Positions 1 through 6,784 of a stretch of DNA of 25,246 nt are shown here, in pieces. The stretch spans positions 1 to 25,246 of the forward strand of contig JBFKOL010000021.1 of assembly GCA_041628815.1 (NCBI GenBank). The letters run 5' to 3'. Under the pieces are notes generated by a model, which searched no databases, had not been told where the DNA came from, and saw only the letters and a program-made list of their open reading frames with translations. Within the stretch, counting starts at the first letter, position 1. The number at the start of each line of letters is the position of its first letter. This stretch comes from JBFKOL01 sp041628815. Its GTDB lineage: Bacteria; Bacteroidota; Bacteroidia; Chitinophagales; Saprospiraceae. The position numbers and the translations under genes were made by a program.

Positions 1-1067
1 ACAGGATCTAACGCGTAGACCGTCTTCTTGGCGGCCGTGTAAATGATGCCGTTAGCGCCGATCGCGGGGGAAACAAAAATCGGTTGTTTGAAGAAGCTCC
101 GCTGTTCCCACTTTTTCGTGCCGTCAGGATTGATTGCATAGATCTTCATCCACCCTTCGTGCTCCGAATAAAAAAGTATGCGGCCGGAACCGGCCCACCT
201 GAATGGTTCAGAAGGGTAGTATTGAGCAAAGCCCCCATCGTCTGCAGGAGAAGTCCAAATTACGTCCGCTTTGTTCTCGTTAATATCGTGTACCATTATA
301 GAAAATGGCGAACCGGAAGTTATGTCATCGAGATCACCTCTTCTGTCTCCGGGCATCCTGATAAAGGCAACCTTATTGCCATCAGGTGACCACTGCGGAA
401 AAAGATCTTTGTCGACGGAGGGAGAGAGCCATTGGATTCTTTCATCACCTATTTTATACAATCCTACAAAACTGTGATCTCCGCGTTGACTCGAAAAAAC
501 GATTGAACTGCTGTCAGGTGAGTAGGCTGGTTTACTGAAAGATCCACGCATCTTAATCAGGGGTTCTACCACTTCTGTGGCCACATTCATACGCATGAGA
601 CTTTTTCCTTTGGGTAGCAGGAGGTATTGATCATCCGGCGAGATTACATAAGCGGAGTGATTGCCAAGATCGTCGAGTTGTTTAGATTTTAAATCAATGC
701 TGTAAAGAATCTGGGATGGATAATCTACAAGGGAAGCAGGATTGGCTACTTCTCCCTGGCGATTTGGACTACTGCCTTTGACAAAGTAAAGCAGATTGCC
801 CCCATGATCAAATTGCAAGTTGGACAAGATTTGTCCGTCATCCTTTTCTGTAGAGTAGAGTTCTTCCGGAATGAATTGAGGAGACTGTGCGACAAAGATG
901 TGGCGCTCACCCTTGACCTCGGAAACCCAGGCGATCTTGTCTCCATGCTCAGATCCCACGAGATTAGTGTTGTAGGGAGCTGACAGGATATCCTCGATAG
1001 AATAGTTCTGGCACCAGCTTATTTGCTGAACCAAAGTCATGAAAGTGATGATTAGTAGGTACTTCAT
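1..1067 (-). CDS. S9-type peptidase N-terminal beta-propeller, truncated by window edge; end is PQQ-like
   Basis: The first 355 residues are visible; the C-terminus lies beyond position 1. Residues 1-20 form a signal peptide ending in WCQ, so the protein is exported. The following stretch matches the N-terminal propeller of secreted S9 prolyl-oligopeptidase/dipeptidyl-aminopeptidase proteins: SIEDILSAPY near residue 23, then TolB/WD40-like blades with ISPDD (about 144), YSPDS (about 187) and WSPDGNKVAFIR (about 228), and the family-typical GDHSFVGLY and SEHEGWMKIY. From about residue 311 the sequence changes to a PQQ/BamB-like repeat (SPAIGANGIIY, YALDP). The catalytic alpha/beta-hydrolase domain is not in view, so peptidase activity cannot be confirmed. 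The ATG overlaps the stop of the upstream deacetylase gene as ATGA, indicating translational coupling. Confidence 0.8.
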   Translation of the reverse strand, partial: MKYLLIITFMTLVQQISWCQNYSIEDILSAPYNTNLVGSEHGDKIAWVSEVKGERHIFVAQSPQFIPEELYSTEKDDGQILSNLQFDHGGNLLYFVKGSSPNRQGEVANPASLVDYPSQILYSIDLKSKQLDDLGNHSAYVISPDDQYLLLPKGKSLMRMNVATEVVEPLIKMRGSFSKPAYSPDSSSIVFSSQRGDHSFVGLYKIGDERIQWLSPSVDKDLFPQWSPDGNKVAFIRMPGDRRGDLDDITSGSPFSIMVHDINENKADVIWTSPADDGGFAQYYPSEPFRWAGSGRILFYSEHEGWMKIYAINPDGTKKWEQRSFFKQPIFVSPAIGANGIIYTAAKKTVYALDP

Positions 1068-1984
1068 TTTTTGTTTTGTATTGCTTCCTTTATTTCGCGA
1101 TAAGATACCAGGTAGATGTTGTTGGCTTCGAGTTTTTGACTCAACTTGTCGCTCATGATATAGTCGAAATCTTTTTGACGCCATTCAGATCCAAAGGCTG
1201 GATGATCTACCATGATGGCTTGCATTTCGGCATTATCGAAAGCGAGGTGAACAATGATTTCATTCAGCCCGGGCTGGACACCATCCAGTAGTCTGTCGTA
1301 CAGCTCATCCCAAGAGTCGACGTGATTCTGCAACATCATGAGATTGTTCAACGTGAATTGTTGAGGTCCGAATTCAACAGATTCTTTCCAGGAAGGAGGT
1401 AGGACGGCTCCAGGAATCATGACGGGCAGGTCGTAATCATTTCCAACACGGACATAAATGGCAAAAAGTTCTGCATTTGCGAAAAGAGATCCCATGTGAG
1501 AGTCCAGGTGGCTTACAGGGATGCCCGCCTTCAACGCTTTGTCGACCTGAGCACGGATCTCCCGCTCTACTTCTTCCAGCTGGGCGTTTTCGACAAATTC
1601 CGGCACATTGTCGTAAAAATATCCTTCCTCGTTCAGGAGAGAGGAAATCGTATTGGAAGGTGAGACGCCATCCCATTTGTAATATTTCCATTCCGAAGTC
1701 AGCGTTAAATGCAAACCATAGCAGTAATCGGGATTGGACCTAGCATATGCCGCAATTTCACTGAACCAAGGACAAGGAACCATAATACTCGCACTGGATA
1801 TCCTACCTTTTTCAAATGCCTCGATGGAAGCCTCGTTTACTGCATGTGCCACACCTAGGTCATCGGCATGTAGAATCAACATTTTTGCATCAAGGGGCAA
1901 CCCGAGCTTTCCGGCTATAGATTCTTGGGCTTCGCTGAAGATAGAAACAATCAACAGGAATGGGACGTAGATCAGTTTTAACAT
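1064..1984 (-). CDS. ChbG/YdjC-like carbohydrate deacetylase, secreted
   Basis: This 306-residue protein belongs to the YdjC/ChbG (HpnK-like) family of metal-dependent deacetylases, which remove N-acetyl groups from oligosaccharides or glycolipids. The motifs are clear: HADDLG at residues 39-44 supplies the metal and catalytic aspartates, H92 lies in YGLHLTLT, and HLDSH at 159-163 supplies the metal histidine. Residues 1-20 look like a signal peptide, so the protein probably acts in the periplasm; the E. coli ChbG enzyme is cytoplasmic. Its stop overlaps the start of the S9-like gene by four bases, which suggests a shared transcript and perhaps a joint role in degrading glycopeptide or cell-wall material. 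The substrate is not predictable from sequence. Confidence 0.85.
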   Translation of the reverse strand: MLKLIYVPFLLIVSIFSEAQESIAGKLGLPLDAKMLILHADDLGVAHAVNEASIEAFEKGRISSASIMVPCPWFSEIAAYARSNPDYCYGLHLTLTSEWKYYKWDGVSPSNTISSLLNEEGYFYDNVPEFVENAQLEEVEREIRAQVDKALKAGIPVSHLDSHMGSLFANAELFAIYVRVGNDYDLPVMIPGAVLPPSWKESVEFGPQQFTLNNLMMLQNHVDSWDELYDRLLDGVQPGLNEIIVHLAFDNAEMQAIMVDHPAFGSEWRQKDFDYIMSDKLSQKLEANNIYLVSYREIKEAIQNKK

Positions 1985-2039
1985 AACACAAATTTTGGCC
2001 TGTCATAAAACTAATCAATCGCATAGGCAATTGGTGGAG

Positions 2040-2678
2040 TTAATTGTTCCCTTTTTGTTTTTTGTCTTTTTTAGCTGTTTGTATCCTGATGCGCTTTGTA
2101 GGCAGATTTTTGAGAATTTTTTTGAGCTTCTTGTAGTCAATCGTTTCCACGATTTTCGTCTCTCCACCGTATTTGTATTTCTTCTTCTTGTATTTCTTTT
2201 TCAGGCTAAGGTGCGTATCATGAAGAACGTCTATCCTTTTTTGAAGCTTCGACAGCTTTCTATTCCTGGCTTTAAGCCGTTCTTTCAAGGTTTTTATTTT
2301 TTCGATGTAAAGCGCGCTTGGAACAGAGGACAATTTTTGATTTTCAATGCGGAGCCGGTCGATTTCATCATGAAGCTGTACAATTAAATTGCGGTTGGCG
2401 TCTACCGTGGATGCATTATGTGCAATAGTCTCCTCATGGGTAACAACTAATTGTGCAGTTTCCACTTGGGCTTGCAATTCATCAATCAACTTCTGATCTC
2501 TTTGCCTGCTGTTTACGTGTTTATCTGCGAGTTCGACGTAGGCTTTTTCCTGCGCTCTAATAATTTGCTCCTTTTGTCTTTCTCCTTTTTTGGCGAGGAT
2601 ATCCCTGATGAGCCAACCTATTGCCAATAGGAGTAAGCCGAAAAAAAGTCCCCATGGCCAAAGTGGTATATCGAACAT
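2040..2678 (-). CDS. Membrane-anchored coiled-coil protein of unknown function
   Basis: I do not recognise a family for this 212-residue protein. Residues about 5-24 form one transmembrane helix (LWPWGLFFGLLLLAIGWLI). From about 28 to 160 there is a long charged helical region rich in Q, E, K, L and R, with heptad-like spacing around residues 95-160, consistent with a coiled coil. The C-terminus is strongly basic, with KKYKKKKYKYGG at about 161-172 and a final KKDKKQKGNN. The pattern suggests an inner-membrane protein with a cytoplasmic coiled coil and a tail that could bind nucleic acid or acidic lipid. It lies 55 bases downstream of the ChbG-like gene's start on the same strand and 72 bases from the CPBP gene. 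Confidence 0.6.
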   Translation of the reverse strand: MFDIPLWPWGLFFGLLLLAIGWLIRDILAKKGERQKEQIIRAQEKAYVELADKHVNSRQRDQKLIDELQAQVETAQLVVTHEETIAHNASTVDANRNLIVQLHDEIDRLRIENQKLSSVPSALYIEKIKTLKERLKARNRKLSKLQKRIDVLHDTHLSLKKKYKKKKYKYGGETKIVETIDYKKLKKILKNLPTKRIRIQTAKKDKKQKGNN

Positions 2679-2750
2679 ATGAAGAAAGAATTCTGTTTTA
2701 ATGACGGTTCAGGAATTCAAAACCACGTATTTCCCTTTTGTTTCAATGGA

Positions 2751-3503
2751 TTATTCTTCTTCATTCTCAATTTGTCTCAGGAGCAACCCTCTTTCCGTGA
2801 CATAAATACCGATGATTCCAATTATAAAATCAACAGCAATATGAACTAGCATCAGGGCGATCAGCGATTCTGTCAGGACAAATATAAGCCCGAAGGTAAA
2901 TGCCATAAGTACGATCTTAACTACCGCTGAGGGTCCCTGATACAAGTGTGCCAACCCAAATGAAACCGCGGGAATTGCAAGGGCAAAAAATAAGGCAGAT
3001 CTGCTGCCTTCGAAGACCGAAAGAAGATAATTGATGAGATATCCTCTGAAAATGATCTCTTCACAAATCCCAGCACTTAAAGCTGCAATCAACCACCATT
3101 TTTGGTCTTGCCATGTCGTTGGGATGAAGGGCATCATGTCCCTCCACTTTTCCAAGAGTTTTTTTCGCTCTCCCGGCCAGTAAAGGCCATAAAGAGTATT
3201 GGCAGCGTAGAGAATGACAAAAGCGATGATGAGAAAAAACCACAATGGATGTGCATCTTGCCGGGTCGGTTGAAAACCCAATACGCCCCAGGACCTGTCG
3301 CTGAAATACCAAACTGCCATGATTACCAGGGTGCCCAGCCACTGAAGCAGAGCATTGTTCAGGTAAAGTGACTTTTTGAGTTCTGCCGTAACCTCCACCT
3401 CTTCAAAAGGCCTGCTGGGAGCCATTAATGCTGCTGCCGGAAGTGCGATCACAAGGAAGAATACGACTATATGGTCGATCAAATGAACTTCGATTTGGCC
3501 CAT
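2751..3503 (-). CDS. CPBP family intramembrane metalloprotease (CAAX protease-like)
   Basis: This 250-residue multi-pass membrane protein carries the CPBP (Abi/CAAX-protease) motifs: EEIIFRG at 148-154 with the paired glutamates E148/E149 and R153, H186 in GLAHLYQG, and H221 with D225 in HIAVD. These are the residues that form the metal site in family members such as Rce1. Hydrophobic segments are visible at about 10-28, 52-67, 86-107, 137-160, 170-187, 196-222 and 224-236. Bacterial members act in membrane proteolysis, bacteriocin immunity or processing of lipidated peptides; nothing here fixes the substrate. It is divergent from the MoxR gene at 3693, with a 189-base gap between them. Confidence 0.85.
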   Translation of the reverse strand: MGQIEVHLIDHIVVFFLVIALPAAALMAPSRPFEEVEVTAELKKSLYLNNALLQWLGTLVIMAVWYFSDRSWGVLGFQPTRQDAHPLWFFLIIAFVILYAANTLYGLYWPGERKKLLEKWRDMMPFIPTTWQDQKWWLIAALSAGICEEIIFRGYLINYLLSVFEGSRSALFFALAIPAVSFGLAHLYQGPSAVVKIVLMAFTFGLIFVLTESLIALMLVHIAVDFIIGIIGIYVTERGLLLRQIENEEE

Positions 3504-3692
3504 TGCAAAGATTACAAGCTGCGCAATATAAGGATTCCAAATGCCATTTTTGGCACTGGCTTTATTGCCTTATGTTCAATTAAATGTCGTTCATGGAGGT
3601 AAAAAAATGAGTAACTTCCGCGTTTTTAGTGGGCATTGCTGCAGCAGGAGTCTTTTCTTGTTTATAACAATTATAAAAGCAAATCTCATCTT

Positions 3693-4613
3693 ATGGCAGA
3701 CAAAACGATGTGGACTGGATCCGAACATTATTTGTGCGACCGAGAGCTTGCACAGGCTTTTCATATGTCGCGTGTGCTGGGTATGCCTTTGTTGATAGAG
3801 GGAGAGCCGGGAACAGGCAAGACAGAATTGCCCATTCAATTTGCGCAGGACTTGGGATTGGAATTATTTGTATATCCCGTTGGGTCCAAGAGCACTGTTG
3901 AACAGTTTGTTGCCAAGTTTGACCATGTGAAATACCTTAGGGATAGTCAAATCGAGGTATTGAATGCACAAAGGGAAGAAAAGGGACTTCACACTTCATT
4001 GAGTACCGGTGGAAGATCTACGGAGGTACTTGACGATTATGTGCTTCTAGGTCCGGCTGCAAAGGCTTACAGCTCAGCCAACTCGGTCCTGCTCATCGAC
4101 GAAATAGACAAAGCCCCTAGAGAATTCCCCAATGACCTATTGTACGCTTTAAGTCACAGAAAATTCGTTCTGCCTGAATCAGGTCGTGTCATAGAGGTTA
4201 GCGAGAACGACATGCCCGCAATTGTCATTACAAGCAATCGCGAGCAGGAGCTGCCTACGGCATTCAAGGGACGCTGTATCTATCATTACATTGCTTTCCC
4301 GGACCCGGATGTAATGCGAGAAATCATCGCTAAACACTATCCGGATGCGGTAGGAGAAACCGTGGAAAAGGCAATTAAGGTATTCTACCAGTTGCGAGAA
4401 CTGGGTCTTGAAAGGGCTCCTTCAACCAGAGAGCTCCTGAACTGGTTGAAATATTTGAAGGGCAAAGTGCCCCAAGAACAGCTCAAGAGCATTGAATCTC
4501 TCGAGGGGTTGGGTGCACTCGTAAAAACCCAGGATGATGTCAAACGCGTAATGAGGCAAATGACCATTGAAGGTGGACTTAAATCAGGTCCCCCGAGGTA
4601 TTATTCCAATTAG
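3693..4613 (+). CDS. MoxR-family AAA+ ATPase (partner of adjacent VWA protein)
   Basis: The protein is 306 residues long from the ATG at 3693; an in-frame ATG at 3636 exists but adds 19 residues with no homology to the family. The AAA+ landmarks are Walker A GEPGTGKT at 37-44, Walker B VLLIDEID at 132-139 and sensor 1 VITSN ending near residue 182, followed by a lid region rich in charged helices. MoxR ATPases act as chaperones, usually with a VWA-domain protein encoded next door, to mature or insert cofactors into a client. The partner starts one base after this stop, so the two are almost certainly co-translated. The client is not evident. The protein is clearly different from CoxD in this window: it has a longer insertion between Walker A and B. 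Confidence 0.88.
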   Translation: MADKTMWTGSEHYLCDRELAQAFHMSRVLGMPLLIEGEPGTGKTELPIQFAQDLGLELFVYPVGSKSTVEQFVAKFDHVKYLRDSQIEVLNAQREEKGLHTSLSTGGRSTEVLDDYVLLGPAAKAYSSANSVLLIDEIDKAPREFPNDLLYALSHRKFVLPESGRVIEVSENDMPAIVITSNREQELPTAFKGRCIYHYIAFPDPDVMREIIAKHYPDAVGETVEKAIKVFYQLRELGLERAPSTRELLNWLKYLKGKVPQEQLKSIESLEGLGALVKTQDDVKRVMRQMTIEGGLKSGPPRYYSN

Positions 4614-4614
4614 A

Positions 4615-5937
4615 ATGTTTGAAAGCTTTCCGTCGGTCTGCAAAAACTTTGGTGTCCCGGCAGATGTAAGGACACTACTATTATTGAGGCGGGGTATGGA
4701 TCGAGGGCTCGTCCATACTGTAGGAGACCTCTATGTGCTTTTTAAAGGCATTCTCGTAAAAGACCCAACCATGCTGGGCCCGTTCACTCAGGCCTTTTAT
4801 CACTACTTTATTGGGGTTGAGATTAAACCCGGTGAAAGGCTCAGTGACGCCATTGAGCGCTCTCAGGCATTCCAAGACTGGCTGGATGACTACATAAAAT
4901 CCGATGAAAGAAGGGTTCAAATGGATATGGATGAGTTGATGGATCGGTTTCTCGACGAAGTTCACCTGACATCGTATGATATTAAAAGGGTGCTCGATGG
5001 TGAAGAAATCCTGAAGAAAGATGATCCCTCCATGAAAGACCGGGCTACAGGTGACGACGATGCTAATGCGGAAAGACTGCTTGAAAAGGCAGCCGACTAC
5101 CGGTTTACCGATCTCGAGGAGTTGAGGAAGAGGATGGAAAAAGTGATGGAACAGCAGATGGGGAAGCACAGTGGAGGTAGCCACTGGATAGGTCATAGCG
5201 GAATTTCTCCATATGGCCATGGCGGAGCGGCTCTTGGAGGCATTCGGGTGGGTGGCTCGGGAGGCGGGAGAATGGCAAGGCAGGTTTTTGATGACCCCCA
5301 GTATTACCCAGTCGATGTTGATGCCAACATCAGTGACGACAACGTCGATGCGTCCCTTGCAAGTTTGAAAGGGATTATAGAACATACCAATGATCTGTAT
5401 CTCGACATTCCCCTGACCGTAAAAACAGGTGTGAAAGAGGGAGGACTTTTTCTTCCCATCGAATTGGAAAAGACCGAGGACAAGCTTCAGGTTATCCTAT
5501 TAATTGATAATGGTGGGTATTCCATGGACTATTACATAAGGCCGGTTCAGGCTTTGTTCAAAAAAATGAAGACGCGATTTCAGCATGATCTGGAAACCTA
5601 TTATTTCCACAATACGATCTACAAGGTGGTTTATGACGATGAGAGACGCAGCAACCCGGTTCCTATTGAGCGAATTTTGAACAAAGACCCAAATTATCGG
5701 GTATTTATAATCGGTGATGCCGCCATGGCTCCTTACGAACTCCATGAAGGCAGCCTCATTGCATGGGGTAGATTCACTGAAAAGTTTAAAAAAATTGCAT
5801 GGCTCAACCCCGTCAGCCAGAAACACTGGTCGATTACCTGGACGACCACACTCCTGAAACGACTTATTCCCATGTATCCGATGACGCCGCGCGGCCTCGA
5901 AGAAGCAATTCAATCGATGAATAAAAAGAAGAATTGA
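4615..5937 (+). CDS. VWA-domain CoxE-like protein, partner of MoxR ATPase
   Basis: The protein is 440 residues from ATG 4615, one base after the MoxR stop. A TTG at 4567 would extend it but overlaps the MoxR gene by 47 bases, so ATG is preferred. The N-terminal half (about 1-180) is helical and acidic. Residues about 183-220 are a Gly/His-rich linker (HSGGSHWIGHSG, YGHGG, VGGSGGG) characteristic of the VWA-CoxE family. The VWA domain begins about 290, with QVILLIDNGG at 293-302. The family metal-site motif is usually DVGGSMD; here it is DNGGYSMD at 298-305, with an extra residue and no serine in the usual place. Later family motifs YYFHN and FIIGDAAMAPYE are intact. It is inferred to work with the MoxR ATPase on an unidentified client. 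Confidence 0.82.
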   Translation: MFESFPSVCKNFGVPADVRTLLLLRRGMDRGLVHTVGDLYVLFKGILVKDPTMLGPFTQAFYHYFIGVEIKPGERLSDAIERSQAFQDWLDDYIKSDERRVQMDMDELMDRFLDEVHLTSYDIKRVLDGEEILKKDDPSMKDRATGDDDANAERLLEKAADYRFTDLEELRKRMEKVMEQQMGKHSGGSHWIGHSGISPYGHGGAALGGIRVGGSGGGRMARQVFDDPQYYPVDVDANISDDNVDASLASLKGIIEHTNDLYLDIPLTVKTGVKEGGLFLPIELEKTEDKLQVILLIDNGGYSMDYYIRPVQALFKKMKTRFQHDLETYYFHNTIYKVVYDDERRSNPVPIERILNKDPNYRVFIIGDAAMAPYELHEGSLIAWGRFTEKFKKIAWLNPVSQKHWSITWTTTLLKRLIPMYPMTPRGLEEAIQSMNKKKN

Positions 5938-5981
5938 TGAGACGGTTGCCAGTTTCCAGCACCCATATAAACTACTTCAAC

Positions 5982-6008
5982 TTAAACGAATTAAACGAGT
6001 TAAACATA
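5982..6008 (+). repeat. Three tandem 9-bp units (TTAAACGAA / TTAAACGAG / TTAAACATA)
   Basis: Two units are nearly identical and a third shares the first six bases. The repeat lies between the VWA gene and the DUF695/RraB-like gene. Read in the frame of the downstream gene it encodes LKRIKRVKH-like basic residues that would form the n-region of a signal peptide. Read in the frame of a short ORF whose ATG (5937) overlaps the VWA stop as TGATG, it encodes LNELNELN. Confidence 0.6.
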
Positions 6009-6097
6009 CCTTCCTACTATCTCTAGCATTCGTTCACACCGTCGATGGACAATGGGACCAGTATTTTGCCACGTGGGAGGGCAAACCAGGTTCCATT

Positions 6098-6784
6098 GTG
6101 CTAAATATGCAGTGGTACGACCTGGCCCCGGTGAAAGATTTGCCTTATGCCATGATTACATCCATACCCTATCCTGCTGCGTGCAGACAAGATGGATTTC
6201 CTGAAACGTCGTTTCACTTAATTCTCGACGAATACAGCGAGGAGATTGTGGCTGCAGTGAGAGAGGTCCCTGGAACAGAAATTGTTGGACACTTTCTCCA
6301 CAATTGCGAAAAAAGGGACTACTTCTATGGATCAGATACATCCCAAATGAAAATGGCCATTGCCGAATTTAATTCCAAACAAGATATTTTTCGAAAACCA
6401 GGGGTGCAGGTCATTCGTGATCCGGAATGGAAAATATACCTGAACTTCTTGTATCCTGATAGCTACATCAGGGAATCCATGGTAAACAAACGCGTCATCG
6501 ATGAGTTGGCCAACTCTGGTACGAACCTTAAGAAAGCAATGAAGATTACTCATTTGTCGCGATTTGACAACGAGAAGAGAAGAGAACAATTCAGGATATT
6601 TCTAATTGAGCAAGGTTTCAGAATAGAATCTGTCCACCGTAAGTCAGATGACTTTTTTATTACCTTTTCCAGGAAAGACACCCCGAACCTCAAAACGATG
6701 AATGAGATTACAGTAAGGCTCACATTTGAAAGCGAGAGTCGCGGTGGTGAATACAAAGGTTGGTCCGTAGAAATCAATGATTAA
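6098..6784 (+). CDS. DUF695 plus RraB-like two-domain protein (start uncertain)
   Basis: From the first possible conventional start (GTG 6098; ATG 6107 is next) the product is 228 residues. The N-terminal half resembles DUF695; the C-terminal part (about 126-225) resembles the RraB fold, with LKKAMKITHLSRFD followed by FLIEQGFRIESVHR. RraB in E. coli binds and inhibits RNase E, but these fused proteins have no established role. Homology clearly starts earlier: upstream in the same frame one reads TFLLSLAFVHTVDG then QWDQYFATWEGKPGSIVLN, a signal-peptide-like stretch followed by the typical DUF695 opening. No ATG, GTG or TTG occurs in that frame between the stop at 5918 and 6098; only ATT codons do (for example 5990). 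The gene converges with the DUF5723-like gene, overlapping it by four bases. Confidence 0.65.
   Translation: MLNMQWYDLAPVKDLPYAMITSIPYPAACRQDGFPETSFHLILDEYSEEIVAAVREVPGTEIVGHFLHNCEKRDYFYGSDTSQMKMAIAEFNSKQDIFRKPGVQVIRDPEWKIYLNFLYPDSYIRESMVNKRVIDELANSGTNLKKAMKITHLSRFDNEKRREQFRIFLIEQGFRIESVHRKSDDFFITFSRKDTPNLKTMNEITVRLTFESESRGGEYKGWSVEIND

Noticed and set aside
4681..5385. A 234-residue open frame on the minus strand inside the VWA gene.
   Set aside because: It is antisense to a clearly conserved gene, has no recognisable domain and uses unusual codon and residue composition; it is a shadow of the real frame.
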